A stretch of DNA of 44,253 bases from Flammeovirgaceae bacterium (GCA_021299455.1 JAJTGQ010000004.1:1-44253); one strand, 5' to 3'; numbered from the stretch's first letter, positions 1 through 10,541 are shown. The notes: generated by a model from the letters alone, not told the origin. Made by a program: numbers and translations.

Positions 1-27
1 CAAAACTTATTTCTGTGCTTTCCATAT

Positions 28-60
28 AATTTTAGGTGGCCTAAATGGCCAACTAAAATT
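28..60. terminator. Hairpin downstream of the RCC1/T9SS gene
   Basis: A 14-bp inverted repeat with one mismatch (arms 28-41 and 47-60, loop TAAAT) lies 35 bases beyond the stop of the minus-strand gene that ends at 96. The outer part of each arm is A/T-only, so the stem could act as a terminator in either direction. There is no long U-run, which limits confidence. Confidence 0.45.
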
Positions 61-95
61 AGCAAAATTCATCTTCGTTCGGGTGTGCTAGTCGC

Positions 96-3000
96 TCATG
101 GAGATTTCATGATCTTAAAATGGACTAAGTTATCTCTTGAATGAAGGCGAATCAAATAGATCCCGCTTCCTAAATCAGAAAAATCAACAGATGTCTCCTT
201 GCCATTCACTTTCTTCGAAACTACAATCTGCCCTATTAAATTAGCAACCGTTACTTCATCTATTCCGGCATGATATGTAACACTCAAGATATCAGTAACC
301 GGGTTAGGATAGAACTCTAGAAGGGGGTCATTTATTTCTATACCCGTAATTAAAGATGCAGTGACTTTTAAAAACGATACACTTTCGCAGCCCAACACAG
401 TCTGAGTGGCATAGTAAGAAGATCCGCTGAGTACTTGAGTTGATAGTGCCAGGGTATTTCTTGTATTGATAGCATCCATTTCTGTTGCATACCATTTGAT
501 CGATGCACCAACAGCAGCTAATGCCGTAATAGTTTTTCCGGTCTCAACAATCTGTGAAGAAGCGCCTGAAGGTGCGGGTGGAATTGGATTGACTATGGCG
601 GTTATGCTTAACCTAGCGCTCGATTCACAACCCACTACGGTTTGAGATGCAAAATATTGAATATTGTTCACCAGTAGTGTAGAAGAAGGTAAGGGAGTAC
701 CACTGGTTGAGGTGGAGTACCACTTGATTGCGTTTCCTGTTGCTACTAAATTGCCTATTGTCGCTCCTTGACAAAAGGTTTGAGTTGAAGCTCCGACAGG
801 TGCTGATGCTGTGGTTACGTTAGCAAGTACCTCCAACCGCACAACCGATTCACATGAGTTCAAGGTTTGAGAAGCATAATAGCGAACCCCGTTTGTCAAA
901 GCCATAGTAGATACCAGCGTGGTTCCTCCCGTTGCTGCTGCGTACCATTTAATATTATTTCCAGAAGCGACCAAGTTGGCAACTGTCGCTCCTGAACAAA
1001 AAGTTTGGGAAGAAGCACCAGTAGGTGGTAACGAACTATTTAATGTTACCAAGACCTCCAGACGTGTGTGCGACTCGCAATTATTGAGTGTTTGAGTTGC
1101 GTAATACCGAGTTCCATTCGTTAGAGTGGCAGTGGACGCAAGCGATGCTATTGCCGTTAGAGAAGCGTACCATTTAATGTTGGTGCCTGTTGCCAACAAG
1201 TTTGCAACAGTAGCACCGGCACAGAACGTTTGACTGGTTGATCCTGAAGGTAACGTAGTGCTATTCAGAGTTACTAAAACCTCTAAGCGTGTTTGTGACT
1301 CACAAGCGTTAACTGTTTGAGAAGCATAGTAGCGAGTTCCGTTTGTTAAAGCATTTGTAGGTGCCAATGGTGATCCACCAGTTGCTGAGGTATACCATTT
1401 AATTGCGGATCCGTTCGCAACTAGGTTTTCAATTTTAGACGAAGGACAAAGGTTTTGAGCTACTTCACCTATTGGAGCTACCGGTGGGGACTCATTTATG
1501 GATACAAGTACCTCAAATCGGTATTTGGATTCACAAGTATTAATGGTTTGAGAAGCGAAATAGCGGGTAGAGTTTATTAATGCAGACGGAGCAGGAAGAG
1601 GAATTCCTCCGGTTTGACTATTGTACCACTTTATTCCTTGCCCAATTACCTGCAAATCTGAAATGCTTCCAGCCATACAAAATACCTGATTGGAAGAGCC
1701 TGTTGGTGCAGAGACAACACCTTCATTTATTGATGTTGATATACGCAACCGTGACTGCGATTCGCATCCGTCAATTATTTGTGCAGCGAAGTAATCACTG
1801 TTGTTTGCAAGAATTTCTGAACTAGAGAGCGGAATTCCTCCATAAGAACTTCTATACCACTTCAGGGCAGAACCAATTGAAGATAAGTTTGCCACAACCG
1901 GTGTCGTTTCACAGAATGACACCTGTATTGGATAACAAGCCGGGATAAACATTTGAGAGTTGCCAACAAAAGCACTTGCTCCAAAATACTCACCCCAACT
2001 CCACAAAGTACCATCTGATTTAGTAGCCGTGGTCCGATTTTCATATGAGAAAATATGCAGCCAGTTAGTATCTGAGCCTACTTTTGTGGGGACACGCTTG
2101 GCACGGGTTGTAAAGTCGCCATGTTGAAACTCCCCATTAATGCCCCAAGCCCACAAAGTCCCGTTCTCTTTAATTGCAAGACTAAAGTACTGACCCGCTG
2201 AAATATTCATCCAATCTTTGTCGGTACCAATTTGAACGGGTGAAAGCTTGTTGTTCGTTGTGCCGTCTCCTAATTCCCCACGAATGTTAAAGCCCCATGC
2301 CCATAATGTGCCATCGGCCTTAATTGCTAGGGTATGGTATGTGCCCAAAGCAATTTTTCTCCAATTGTTGTCCGTCCCAATTTGTTTCGGAAGGTCAGAA
2401 AAAATACTTTCTCGAATGCCACTGCCTAATTCACCATAGGTATTGTTTCCCCATGCCCACAGAGTACCATCTTTTTTTATTGCAAAAAATCTATAATGAC
2501 CAGCTGACACTGATTGCCAATCACTGGCGTTGCCCCACCTAATTGGTCGATCTTCGTCTGACTCACCCCATTCCCACAAAGTACCATCTGTTTTTACTGC
2601 ATAGCAATTATGCTTATCGGTGGAGATAGACTGCCAATCATTATCTGATCCAATTTGAACAGGCGCGTTACGATTTATTCTTGTCCCATCGCCCAGTTGA
2701 CCTAGGTGATTATCTCCCCATGCCCACAACGTACCATTGCTTTTCAATCCAAAAGTTCGAAAAAATGCACCATTTGAAACAAAGCTCCAGTTTGTATCGG
2801 TCCCTACCTGTCCGCTCCCCCCGTTACTGCCAGTGCCTAGTTGTCCATAAAAATTTTCACCCCAAGCCCATAGTGTTCCATCCGCTTTAATTGCAAAGGT
2901 GGTGCTCAAGGTTGTAACACTAATTCGCCATTCTTTGTTTAAAGGATTTTCAACTGTTGGGGTAGTCTTTATTGATACCGACACTTTTAAACGAGAAGTG

Positions 3001-4985
3001 GATTCACAACCATTTACAGTCTGGGAAGCATAATAGATATCTCCATCTTTTAGAGTATATGAAGAGGGAAGGCTAGTGCCCCCTGCTGGTGCATCATACC
3101 ATTTCACATTTAAACCCTCAACCAACAACTTTGTAATATCTGCAGAACTACAAAAAGTCTGAATAGCTTCTCCCGTAGGAATAACAGATAATCTAACTTT
3201 TACCGGCAATCGTACACAAGATTCTAGAAAACCAACATTGGAAGTAGCATAATAGATGCTTCCATTAACTAGCTTCGTATCTGGCATTAATTCCATTCCC
3301 CCTTTTGCGAGAGTAAACCACTTAACCGAAGTTCCATTTATTACAATGTCTTTTACTTTAGAACCATCGCAAAAATCTTGTACGCTCGAACCAGTTGGTT
3401 GGGGAATAGTATTAATGCTCACCAATACATCTAATCTTGTTGTTGACTCGCAAGAATTATCGGTTTGGGATGCGTAATAACGATTCCCATCAAATACTGG
3501 AGTGTTATTGGATAATGGGGCTCCTCCAGTGCTTAAAGAATACCATTTAATATTTTTTCCTAAAGCTTCCAAACCAGATACTTTATCATTAGCGCACAAT
3601 GCTTGGACAGAAGCACCGGTGGGTGGAGGGGTTTGAGTATTGTTAATTAATGCGGTAATTTCAAATCGTGATATTGATTCACAAGAGTTGACAAACTGAC
3701 TGGCATAATAGCGACTTCCACTCAAAACTATTGTATTCATTGACAAAGGCATTCCTCCAAATGGGCTGCTGTACCACCTTACGTTTGTTCCATTTGCCTT
3801 TAGATTTCCAACAGTAGCAGACGTGCAAAATTGCTGAATTATCTCACCTGTTGGTGGTAGGGACAATGACTGCGGTTCGTAATAATCATTCCATGTGCCA
3901 TCTCCTATTTTCCCCCAAGTGCCTTCACCCCAAGCCCAAAGCGTGCCATCGGTTTTAAATGCAAATGAATGTTTCTCGCCAGATGAATTTAATTGCCAAT
4001 TTGTATCCAGACCAATCTGAGTAGGAATAGTATTTGTATTAGCTGCGCCAAATCCAAACTTACCAATAATCCATCCACAGGCCCACAGAGAACCATTTGT
4101 TTTGGTCGCAACAAAATTATTATACCCGGCTGAAATGGTTTTCCAGTCTGCGCCTAGTCCTACTCGCGTTGGAACATTCTTGTTATCGAAAGAGCCGTTA
4201 CCCAGTTGACCCAAATCATTACTGCCCCATGCCCATAGCGTTCCATCGGTTCTTATGCCAATAGAGAATGAATTTCCTACCGCAATTGATTGCCAATTGG
4301 TATCGGTCCCGATTTTATTCGGAGTAATTCTATCTGTTGATGTTCCATTGCCTAATTGCCCATTATAGTTATAGCCCCAAGCCCATAGCGAACCGTCCAC
4401 TTTAATTGCAATTGTATGATTGCCTCCCGCAGAAACAGCTTTCCAATCTGAGGATGTGCCAACGCGCGTAGGCACGAAGGCGGCACTCGCCTGATTGCCC
4501 AATTGGCCAAAGAGGTTGTTACCCCAAGCCCAGAGGGTTCCGTCAGTTTTGATTGCCAAAGTAAATGCCCTTCCCTCAGATACGGATTCCCAATTATTGT
4601 CCGTACCAATTCTTACAGGGATAAATCTTTTATTGCCAAAAGAGCCATCTCCCAATTGTCCCCAAAAGTTATCACCCCAAGCCCACAAGGTTCCATCTTT
4701 TTTTATAGCAAGAGAAGAATTACCTCCGGCTGAGATTATTTTCCAATTTGAATCATTTCCAATTTTAACAGGAACACTTTTTTCTATTGTTGTTCCGTCT
4801 CCTAATTGACCCGCGCCATTAAAGCCCCACCCCCATAACGTGCCATCTGGCTTAATAGCAATGGTGTGATCGATTCCCGCAGAGACGGCCTGCCAACATT
4901 GCGCATTAAGTGTTGTGCTAAAGAGAAAAAGAAAAGCAATGGTGCCTAATTTTCTTATTCGGTGATATCGTTTTGTTTTTATCAC
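96..4985 (-). CDS. Giant secreted RCC1-repeat / Ig-like protein with T9SS sorting domain
   Basis: Exported protein of 1629 residues, probably surface-attached or released by the type IX secretion system. A basic n-region ([10 protein letters not shown]) and hydrophobic core ending at LNAQ form a signal peptide. Residues about 30-375 hold seven RCC1-type blades (repeated WAWGxNxxGQLGDGT). Four Ig-like modules follow (each with FC near the start, IKWY in the middle, YYASQ and CES near the end). A second set of seven RCC1 blades lies at about 700-1040, then seven more Ig-like modules. The last 75 residues ([14 protein letters not shown] to KIMKSP) match the T9SS type A sorting domain. RCC1 proteins fold as seven-blade propellers, so each block is a complete propeller. 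The start is GTG at 4985; no ATG precedes the signal peptide. The gene stands alone, divergent from the 5226 operon. Ligand unknown; adhesion or carbohydrate binding is a guess. Confidence 0.93.
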   Translation of the reverse strand: MIKTKRYHRIRKLGTIAFLFLFSTTLNAQCWQAVSAGIDHTIAIKPDGTLWGWGFNGAGQLGDGTTIEKSVPVKIGNDSNWKIISAGGNSSLAIKKDGTLWAWGDNFWGQLGDGSFGNKRFIPVRIGTDNNWESVSEGRAFTLAIKTDGTLWAWGNNLFGQLGNQASAAFVPTRVGTSSDWKAVSAGGNHTIAIKVDGSLWAWGYNYNGQLGNGTSTDRITPNKIGTDTNWQSIAVGNSFSIGIRTDGTLWAWGSNDLGQLGNGSFDNKNVPTRVGLGADWKTISAGYNNFVATKTNGSLWACGWIIGKFGFGAANTNTIPTQIGLDTNWQLNSSGEKHSFAFKTDGTLWAWGEGTWGKIGDGTWNDYYEPQSLSLPPTGEIIQQFCTSATVGNLKANGTNVRWYSSPFGGMPLSMNTIVLSGSRYYASQFVNSCESISRFEITALINNTQTPPPTGASVQALCANDKVSGLEALGKNIKWYSLSTGGAPLSNNTPVFDGNRYYASQTDNSCESTTRLDVLVSINTIPQPTGSSVQDFCDGSKVKDIVINGTSVKWFTLAKGGMELMPDTKLVNGSIYYATSNVGFLESCVRLPVKVRLSVIPTGEAIQTFCSSADITKLLVEGLNVKWYDAPAGGTSLPSSYTLKDGDIYYASQTVNGCESTSRLKVSVSIKTTPTVENPLNKEWRISVTTLSTTFAIKADGTLWAWGENFYGQLGTGSNGGSGQVGTDTNWSFVSNGAFFRTFGLKSNGTLWAWGDNHLGQLGDGTRINRNAPVQIGSDNDWQSISTDKHNCYAVKTDGTLWEWGESDEDRPIRWGNASDWQSVSAGHYRFFAIKKDGTLWAWGNNTYGELGSGIRESIFSDLPKQIGTDNNWRKIALGTYHTLAIKADGTLWAWGFNIRGELGDGTTNNKLSPVQIGTDKDWMNISAGQYFSLAIKENGTLWAWGINGEFQHGDFTTRAKRVPTKVGSDTNWLHIFSYENRTTATKSDGTLWSWGEYFGASAFVGNSQMFIPACYPIQVSFCETTPVVANLSSIGSALKWYRSSYGGIPLSSSEILANNSDYFAAQIIDGCESQSRLRISTSINEGVVSAPTGSSNQVFCMAGSISDLQVIGQGIKWYNSQTGGIPLPAPSALINSTRYFASQTINTCESKYRFEVLVSINESPPVAPIGEVAQNLCPSSKIENLVANGSAIKWYTSATGGSPLAPTNALTNGTRYYASQTVNACESQTRLEVLVTLNSTTLPSGSTSQTFCAGATVANLLATGTNIKWYASLTAIASLASTATLTNGTRYYATQTLNNCESHTRLEVLVTLNSSLPPTGASSQTFCSGATVANLVASGNNIKWYAAATGGTTLVSTMALTNGVRYYASQTLNSCESVVRLEVLANVTTASAPVGASTQTFCQGATIGNLVATGNAIKWYSTSTSGTPLPSSTLLVNNIQYFASQTVVGCESSARLSITAIVNPIPPAPSGASSQIVETGKTITALAAVGASIKWYATEMDAINTRNTLALSTQVLSGSSYYATQTVLGCESVSFLKVTASLITGIEINDPLLEFYPNPVTDILSVTYHAGIDEVTVANLIGQIVVSKKVNGKETSVDFSDLGSGIYLIRLHSRDNLVHFKIMKSP

Positions 4986-5212
4986 AATGATCTTTGCGTT
5001 CTTTGTTCTCTTGCCTAGGCAGAACCATAAATTTAGTAAAGTTTATGCAATACCCATGAAGGAGTTGGTTGTAAAAATTGTCAGTTCTGCGCTCAAGAAT
5101 TTGCAAATCATTGTTATCGTATTGTGAGCGGCAAAAAAAAGGGATTCTGACACCTTACTAAAGAATTACCAAATGACTACTTAACTCCTACAGCAGCTAC
5201 GAGAGGTTTTTT

Positions 5213-5220
5213 TAGCTTTG
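5213..5220 (+). promoter_or_regulatory. Bacteroidota -7 box TAGCTTTG before the 5226 operon
   Basis: TAGCTTTG matches the TAnnTTTG consensus exactly and ends five bases before the ATG at 5226. No TTTG is visible 19-20 bases upstream, so the -33 element is weak or missing. If used, the mRNA leader would be nearly absent. Confidence 0.4.
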
Positions 5221-5225
5221 TAACC

Positions 5226-5735
5226 ATGATACAAAAAATAAGTTGGCCTTTCCTGCTGATAGTTGTGTTTGCTTCTTGTCAAAAGTCAAAGACTGAAAAG
5301 TCAGCCTACCCAGATCACGTGGGTGATATTGCTTTCGATGAAAAAACAGATGATCCCAACTTTAAAATTTGCTTAAATGGACGGATTCCACAGTACTACG
5401 AATTTGGTAAAAGTCTTCAATACAAAGGAGAGAAACCCGCCATTGACAAACATTTTGAAATTCTTAAACAGAATGAATCAACAGCAGAATCAGGTTACAT
5501 TACCATTCGATTCGTTGTGAATTGTGAGGGGAAGACAGGGCGCTACAGAATTGAAGAAATGAGTAACGACTACCAGCCTATGTCGTTTGACAAAAAATTG
5601 GTAGAGAAGATCTTGACTTTGACTAGAGAATTGAATGGTTGGATTGTCGGTGGAGATCAAGCGCATCCTGTTGACTACTATCAATACCTGACTTTCAAAA
5701 TCGAGGGAGGAAAATTAATTGAGATTATGCCATGA
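5226..5735 (+). CDS. Lipoprotein with TonB C-terminal-like domain
   Basis: A 169-residue protein with a short lipoprotein signal (hydrophobic stretch then VVFASC, lipidated Cys about 18). The C-terminal half (GYITIRFVVNCEGKTGRYR, then a helix and KIEGGKL) resembles the TonB C-terminal-like domain of small Bacteroidota lipoproteins: a strand-helix-strand unit with the phrase VNCEGKTG. It lacks the transmembrane anchor and proline-rich linker of true TonB, so energy transduction is not implied. Its stop overlaps the next start in ATGA (5732-5735), so the two genes are translationally coupled. Family assignment is from motif memory; the function is unknown. Confidence 0.75.
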   Translation: MIQKISWPFLLIVVFASCQKSKTEKSAYPDHVGDIAFDEKTDDPNFKICLNGRIPQYYEFGKSLQYKGEKPAIDKHFEILKQNESTAESGYITIRFVVNCEGKTGRYRIEEMSNDYQPMSFDKKLVEKILTLTRELNGWIVGGDQAHPVDYYQYLTFKIEGGKLIEIMP

Positions 5736-6580
5736 CCAAGAGTATGCTGTCTGCCAGTCGACTTGTTTTTGTTTTTCTACTAACGTCACTCGCGTTGGTT
5801 GCTTTTGCCGAGCCTAACTGCAATATCTACAAAATGGAGAATAATATGCCATGCTATGAGGCGTGCGTTCTTGCAACCACGGGTGGAGGGGAACAGGGAT
5901 CCAGAAAATCTCAAGAGAAATTTGACAAAGCCATCGAGCAATGCCCCGCATTGGACTATGCCTACATGGAAAAATCTGTGCCTTATTTGAAACGTGGCGA
6001 ATTCATTACCTGGAAAAAATTGATCGACAAGGCTGTGGAGTTAAATCCAACTCTTCACTTGGGCTATCGGGGTTGGTGTCGTTATCAGTTTTTGAGAGAT
6101 TACCGTGGTGCTATCAAAGATTTTGAAAGGTTGGATACTCTGTTTCCGCACGACATTGGATATTCTCAAAACGGGGACTATCAGCTAACTATCGTGAAGG
6201 CTCTCTGCTATAGCGCGATTGGTGAAAAGGATAAGGCTATCACAATCATAGAAGCTCAACTCGGTAAAAAGGGATATTCCCCCATGGTGTATGATTACCT
6301 CCACCTGGGTGTTTTAAAAATGGAGACGGAAGATATAGCCGGAAGTATAGAATCTCTTACCAGATCAATTGCACTTAATGATTACCTGGCTGAACCCTAT
6401 TATTATCTTGGGCTTATCTATAAATCGAAAAATCTTAAGGCAGAATACAAATCCGCTATGGAAAAAGCAAAAGCCTATTACCTGAAGGGATACAAACGAT
6501 TTGATCCGTATACTCACCCGATGCACAAAGTGTATTTGGGTGATATTGATAATGAGCTTTCCATTGCCCAAACATTCTGA
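5732..6580 (+). CDS. Exported TPR-repeat protein
   Basis: 282 residues with a signal peptide (hydrophobic VFVFLLTSLALVAFAE). Helical repeats from about residue 55 onward have TPR spacing, with phrases such as AYMEKSVPYLKRGEF, LGYRGWCRYQFLRDYRGAIKDF and AEPYYYLGLIYKSK. The protein probably acts as a periplasmic scaffold for protein contacts. It overlaps the preceding lipoprotein gene by four bases (ATGA) and the next gene by one base (TGATG), so all three are one transcription unit. No catalytic motif is visible. Confidence 0.85.
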   Translation: MTKSMLSASRLVFVFLLTSLALVAFAEPNCNIYKMENNMPCYEACVLATTGGGEQGSRKSQEKFDKAIEQCPALDYAYMEKSVPYLKRGEFITWKKLIDKAVELNPTLHLGYRGWCRYQFLRDYRGAIKDFERLDTLFPHDIGYSQNGDYQLTIVKALCYSAIGEKDKAITIIEAQLGKKGYSPMVYDYLHLGVLKMETEDIAGSIESLTRSIALNDYLAEPYYYLGLIYKSKNLKAEYKSAMEKAKAYYLKGYKRFDPYTHPMHKVYLGDIDNELSIAQTF

Positions 6581-7647
6581 TGGCTAATTTATTCAAAACA
6601 ATAGCTTGTTCGTTCACGCGTTATTCGTGCATAACCTTTATGTTCTTGAAATTCTTGTTTGCTTTTCTTGTAATGAGCCCTTTTCTGAGCCTTGCTCAGC
6701 TCTCTGTGGAAGAGTCTGAGCTAATGGCACGAATGGCGCCCAATAGTACCATCCCTAACGAACTCGTTTCTACCCGCTCGGTGGTTGTTTACCAAAATAC
6801 TTTTACAGCGAAGGAGTTGCAAGAAGCTCACACCTTCTTTCAACAAACAGGCATAGATGCCGTTGCCTATTTTGATATCGCGCGTTTACTGGCTGGCCAT
6901 GAAAGTAGAAAGGCCTATGCCGCTAACCTATTGGCCAGGGGAATAAAATATTTGATCCTATTTCAAAAGATTGAAAAAGGGTATCGATTTATATTTTGCC
7001 CTTTCAATGGTAAGCCAGACTTTGTAGAAAACAACAGCTTGGTGTGGCAACAAGAGAACGCTTCTCTGAACGAACTGCTCAAAACCGTCTATCGTTTTGC
7101 GGTGAGCAATTTGAAGAAAACGAATTTTCTTATCAATGATCTTCCCGAGACAGACCTTACTGTGAACGTGTTCAAAGGACGCATTAATCAAAATTTCTCA
7201 CCCCTTGTAAAAACCTTTAAAACGGCCATTCCCCGTTTTGGCAATGCAGCTGCAGATGCTGAACTGGAAGCCTACCTCAAAGAAAATTTTCCGGTTAAGT
7301 ATGAATTCGTAGATCCACAAATAGATGAAGCAGCGTTAGCGGCCAAAGGCTTTCGAACAATTTTACGTTATGTCCACACGCGCGGATTACTTGCCAAGGA
7401 GATATTGGGCTTTGACATGACGCAACAAGCACGTTCGTTACCCACTGCCATCGTGGTTAACAATGAGATTCAAATTAAAACCATACTGGCAGAGCAAACC
7501 GTGTATAAATTCTTTTTCAAAAATCTTGATTATGGTGATCTGTTCCTCGGCAACAAGTGGGATGCCGATGTTACCTGGCAGGACGCCCTGCGAAATCACA
7601 TTGAGGCATTGAAACTAAATCAGCAAATCACCTCAGTAAATAAATAG
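6580..7647 (+). CDS. Exported protein of unknown function
   Basis: 355 residues as annotated. The ATG at 6580 overlaps the preceding stop. An internal ATG at 6640 (MFLKFLFAFLVMSPFLSLAQ) would give a cleaner signal peptide and may be the true start. The mature part is soluble, mixed alpha/beta and free of obvious repeats or catalytic motifs. Phrases such as NELVSTRSVVVY and KYLILFQKIEKGYRFIF look like a lineage-restricted Cytophagales family that I cannot name. Third gene of the 5226 operon; a joint envelope function with the lipoprotein and TPR protein is inferred only from the overlaps. Confidence 0.75.
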   Translation: MANLFKTIACSFTRYSCITFMFLKFLFAFLVMSPFLSLAQLSVEESELMARMAPNSTIPNELVSTRSVVVYQNTFTAKELQEAHTFFQQTGIDAVAYFDIARLLAGHESRKAYAANLLARGIKYLILFQKIEKGYRFIFCPFNGKPDFVENNSLVWQQENASLNELLKTVYRFAVSNLKKTNFLINDLPETDLTVNVFKGRINQNFSPLVKTFKTAIPRFGNAAADAELEAYLKENFPVKYEFVDPQIDEAALAAKGFRTILRYVHTRGLLAKEILGFDMTQQARSLPTAIVVNNEIQIKTILAEQTVYKFFFKNLDYGDLFLGNKWDADVTWQDALRNHIEALKLNQQITSVNK

Positions 7648-7663
7648 AAACAGACCGAACAGC

Positions 7664-7975
7664 TTACGCCTTTCCGGTCTTTCTTCCTTTTTGCACTAAT
7701 ACGAAGGCAACGATCAACAACAATAAAATGACAAATCCATTACCCGTCTGAAAGAAGGGGAAATGAAAATCTCCCCATCCAAAAAAGAGCTTGAATGGAA
7801 GGGCAATCATCGCTATACATGCTCCAAAAATGGCCGCGATAATACCAATTGCTGCTCCAAACAGCCCGACAATCACGCCAAAAAGTGCGGCAAGCACTGC
7901 AATCCAGATCGGGAAAGTGATAACCAGAAGTACGACAACCAGTAGTGTGGAGGTTCCAGAAGAAGATCGCGCCAT
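7664..7975 (-). CDS. Small glycine-rich membrane protein
   Basis: About 103 residues from the ATG at 7975 (MARSSSGTSTLLVV). Two long hydrophobic stretches (residues about 10-55, rich in Gly, Ala and Ile, and about 80-96) are separated by an aromatic loop (GWGDFHFPFF). A short basic tail ends the protein. An upstream in-frame ATG at 8005 adds ten polar residues and is less likely. It converges with the 5226 operon, only 16 bases away. I recognise no family with certainty. Confidence 0.6.
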   Translation of the reverse strand: MARSSSGTSTLLVVVLLVITFPIWIAVLAALFGVIVGLFGAAIGIIAAIFGACIAMIALPFKLFFGWGDFHFPFFQTGNGFVILLLLIVAFVLVQKGRKTGKA

Positions 7976-8128
7976 AAGATTTTTGTTTTGCTGGCTATGC
8001 TGCAATAATCGTTCAGCTTTTACCCAAACATTGAATTTATTCTATTTTGGCCACTTTTTCGCGCGAGTAAATATTAATCTGTTACAAACTGTCTAATTCT
8101 GAACAACTGTTTATGCAAAAATGAACAG

Positions 8129-8326
8129 CTAATCCTGTACCCACACCAAAAACGAAACCATCACCAACTGATCATTGAGGTATTGAATGATGGGATCTTC
8201 CGGGTCAAATTGATTGCCATATTTCTTGCGGATTTCAGTCAACTCTTCATCTGTCACATACTGAGTCGCGATCAATCGGTGCGATGGGTCTACCTTTTTC
8301 TTGAGGGAAATAAGCATTCTCTTCAT
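8129..8326 (-). CDS. Small hypothetical protein
   Basis: A 65-residue ORF from the ATG at 8326 (MKRMLISLKKKVDPSHRLI). It is rich in charged residues, with a plausible helix (DEELTEIRKKYG), and ends in a hydrophobic VMVSFLVWVQD. The composition looks more like a real protein than a shadow ORF, and no ORF on the other strand is better. It lies 97 bases downstream of the DUF3368 toxin gene on the same strand. Function unknown. Confidence 0.4.
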   Translation of the reverse strand: MKRMLISLKKKVDPSHRLIATQYVTDEELTEIRKKYGNQFDPEDPIIQYLNDQLVMVSFLVWVQD

Positions 8327-8423
8327 ATTGGTGGTATTTATCAAACAATGGTACAATCTGTTTTTCCACCAAAGAATGATATCCGTCAGGTTTGCAGAGA
8401 GCAAAGAAATTCGGATTTGCGAT

Positions 8424-8903
8424 TTAGGTCTCGCCAGCCAAATCTAAAACATATCTTCTAAGCTTCGGACTAATATGAAAACCAGCGTTTTCGGAAAGGC
8501 TATCCAAAGTTTGAGAAACTGAATTGATGAAGCCTTTCTCCTTAGCCCTTAATAAAGTACCAAGCAGTCCAACAATTTTTATTCCGAAGGACTCAGCTAT
8601 CTTTCGTCCGATTAATTCATCAATGATAAGAAAGTCGGCTTTTAGTTCGATCGCCAACGCAATTGCTTCTGATTCTCCAGCATCCAAATCTAATGCTAAC
8701 TTTTCAACTAGCTTTAAATCAGAGGTTGATCTTATTTCTATCCATTCTAAGGAATCAATGATGTGTTTCTGCTCTTCAATCTCGCACAACTCTACATAAA
8801 CTTTCGTTGGAATGGTTATGCTGCCATAAACTTGGTTGAGAATCAGTAGCAAATCAATCTTTAACAAATTTGTGATCGCTGAAGTATCACTAACAACGAT
8901 CAT
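8424..8903 (-). CDS. DUF3368 PIN-like toxin of a toxin-antitoxin pair
   Basis: A 159-residue protein with PIN-fold acidic residues: VVSDTSAITNL (D6), E38, LDAGESEAIALA (D74, E77) and FLIIDE (D95, E96). LDAGESEAI is characteristic of DUF3368, a VapC-related family usually paired with UPF0175 proteins. PIN toxins are Mg-dependent ribonucleases that cut tRNA or mRNA; the target here is unknown. Its ATG overlaps the antitoxin stop in ATGA (8900-8903), the usual coupling for such pairs. All PIN-type acidic positions look intact, so it is probably functional. Confidence 0.87.
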   Translation of the reverse strand: MIVVSDTSAITNLLKIDLLLILNQVYGSITIPTKVYVELCEIEEQKHIIDSLEWIEIRSTSDLKLVEKLALDLDAGESEAIALAIELKADFLIIDELIGRKIAESFGIKIVGLLGTLLRAKEKGFINSVSQTLDSLSENAGFHISPKLRRYVLDLAGET

Positions 8904-9139
8904 TGCAAAAGCTTAAGATTTCTAATTTCTGATTCTAAATCTTCGATCCCTAGTTGTAAATAAATGTTTCTCTTAGCCAATTCCTTTTGAAACTGAACTA
9001 AGTCTAACCCAGCTATTCGTCTCGCCTTACCAATGCTCATACGTTGCTTTTCATACAAATAAGCCGCTATTTCAATACGCATTTCCATTGGACTGGTATT
9101 GGTGCTACTTAGTATTTCGTCTGGTATCGTAACAGTCAT
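8900..9139 (-). CDS. UPF0175 family antitoxin
   Basis: 79 residues. The N-terminus MTVTIPDEIL and the core MRIEIAAYLYEKQRMSIGKARRIAGLDLVQF match UPF0175, a small helical family with a helix-turn-helix-like segment (ARRIAGLDLVQFQKELAKR). It is the partner of the DUF3368 toxin and is encoded immediately upstream with a four-base overlap. By analogy with other pairs it should neutralise the toxin and may repress the operon. A perfect TAnnTTTG box lies eight bases before its ATG. Confidence 0.85.
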   Translation of the reverse strand: MTVTIPDEILSSTNTSPMEMRIEIAAYLYEKQRMSIGKARRIAGLDLVQFQKELAKRNIYLQLGIEDLESEIRNLKLLQ

Positions 9140-9147
9140 TTTTTTTA

Positions 9148-9155
9148 CAAAGATA
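9148..9155 (-). promoter_or_regulatory. -7 box TATCTTTG before the toxin-antitoxin operon
   Basis: Read on the minus strand, TATCTTTG matches TAnnTTTG exactly and ends eight bases before the antitoxin ATG. A minus-strand TTTG lies 24 bases upstream, longer than the usual 19-20, so the -33 match is imperfect. Confidence 0.4.
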
Positions 9156-9204
9156 TTAAAAAAAAGGTCGATATTAATTCAAAATTCAGTAGTCAAATTA
9201 ACCA

Positions 9205-10503
9205 ATGGCCTCACCAAAAAAAATCGGCATCTGGACAAGCACCTCATTGGTGATGGGCAACATGATTGCCTCTGCCATGTTTATGTTGCCGGCCACACTA
9301 TCAACGTACGGCAGTATTAGTTTGATTGGTTGGGTGGTATCAGGCTTAGGTGCCATTTGTTTGGCTCTTGTATTTAGCTGGCTTAGTCAATTAATGCCTC
9401 TGGCCAATGGTGGGCCTTACGCCTACACGCGCGAAGGCCTGGGAGATTTTGCGGCCTTCCTGGTCGCGTGGGGCTACTGGCTTTCTATCTGGAGTACGAA
9501 TGCGGCCATTGCCGTTGCCTTTCTAAGTTACCTCACCGTTTTTTTTCCCGCACTGGGTATAAACTCAATGTTTGCTGTTGGCGTAGGTCTTTCCGCCATT
9601 TGGTTTCTTACCTGGATAAACACCCGTGGAATCAGAGATGCCGGAGCTGTGCAAGTCATCACTACGATACTAAAAATTGCACCGCTCTTGCTAGTCACAA
9701 TCGGTGGATTGTTTTACATCAACACCGAAAACTATTTTCCTTTCAACAGTAGCGGCACATCAAATATCAACGCCATCACCACGACCGCTACACTTACCCT
9801 GTTTGCTTTTCTGGGATTAGAATGTGCAACAATCCCATCGGGGCAAGTTGAAAATCCCGAGAAAACAGTTCCGCGCGCCACGTTGTACGGCACACTGGCT
9901 GTTACACTTCTCTACATTTTGGGAACGGTAGTAATTATGGGGGTGCTATCGCCAACAACACTTCAAACATCTAAGGCTCCCTTTGCTGATGCGGCAGCCT
10001 CCATGTGGGGCGAGTGGGCTCGCTATCTAGTGGCGGGCGGTGCCGTCATGTCGACATTTGGTGCGCTGAATGGTTGGATACTCATGCAGGGTCAAATACC
10101 TGCTGCTGCTGCCGTTGATAAATTGTTCCCTTCTGTGTTAAAGACTGAAAACAAATTCGGATCTCCGTATATCAGTATCATTGCAGGAAGTGTATTTGTT
10201 TCCTTTCTACTCTTGATGAATTTCTCCAGAAGCCTGGCGGATACCTACCAGTTTATCATTTTACTTTCCACGATGACGGTGTTAGTGCCCTATTTATTTT
10301 CTGCTGTATCATTCGCCATCTTGGCGGTAAGAACCAAACAACTAAAATGGAATAGCGCTACTAAACTCACAATCGCACTACTCGCTTTCGGATACTCTAT
10401 GTGGGCAGTGGGTGGCTCGGGACAAGAAACGGTCTATTGGGGATTTTTGCTTCTTATGGCAGGTGTGCCTTTGTACGGGTGGAGTAAAATGAGGAGTAGT
10501 TAG
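9205..10503 (+). CDS. APC-superfamily amino-acid transporter, AdiC-like
   Basis: A 432-residue integral membrane protein with about twelve hydrophobic segments, typical of APC antiporters and permeases. GNMIASAMFMLPATL in segment 1 corresponds to the unwound substrate-binding helix (GSGVFLLP type). PEKTVPRAT is the conserved loop after segment 6. ALNGWILMQGQ places W291 where AdiC (arginine/agmatine antiporter) has its gating Trp293. I infer an amino acid or amine exchanger; the true substrate cannot be read from sequence. No decarboxylase lies next to it, though the amidinotransferase-fold gene at 14655 may act on arginine-type compounds. It stands alone, divergent from the toxin-antitoxin operon. 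Confidence 0.88.
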   Translation: MASPKKIGIWTSTSLVMGNMIASAMFMLPATLSTYGSISLIGWVVSGLGAICLALVFSWLSQLMPLANGGPYAYTREGLGDFAAFLVAWGYWLSIWSTNAAIAVAFLSYLTVFFPALGINSMFAVGVGLSAIWFLTWINTRGIRDAGAVQVITTILKIAPLLLVTIGGLFYINTENYFPFNSSGTSNINAITTTATLTLFAFLGLECATIPSGQVENPEKTVPRATLYGTLAVTLLYILGTVVIMGVLSPTTLQTSKAPFADAAASMWGEWARYLVAGGAVMSTFGALNGWILMQGQIPAAAAVDKLFPSVLKTENKFGSPYISIIAGSVFVSFLLLMNFSRSLADTYQFIILLSTMTVLVPYLFSAVSFAILAVRTKQLKWNSATKLTIALLAFGYSMWAVGGSGQETVYWGFLLLMAGVPLYGWSKMRSS

Positions 10504-10533
10504 TAGACTTCTTCTCAGCCAATCGGTTTTTTT

Positions 10534-10541
10534 TATCTTTG
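10534..10541 (+). promoter_or_regulatory. -7 box TATCTTTG before a small ORF
   Basis: TATCTTTG matches TAnnTTTG exactly. It lies five bases before the ATG at 10547 and 18 bases before a second, out-of-frame ATG at 10560. No -33 TTTG is visible at the expected distance. Use would give a leaderless transcript for the first ORF. Confidence 0.35.

Noticed and set aside
2077-2095. Similarity of TGTGGGGACACGC in the RCC1 gene to the 21-bp hairpin element
   Set aside because: It is within coding sequence, matches only the central part and lacks the hairpin; chance is likely.
96-4985. Several plus-strand ORFs inside the RCC1 gene (for example near 4495-4809)
   Set aside because: They arise from the periodic repeat on the opposite strand and have low-complexity, Pro/Ser/Leu-rich translations.
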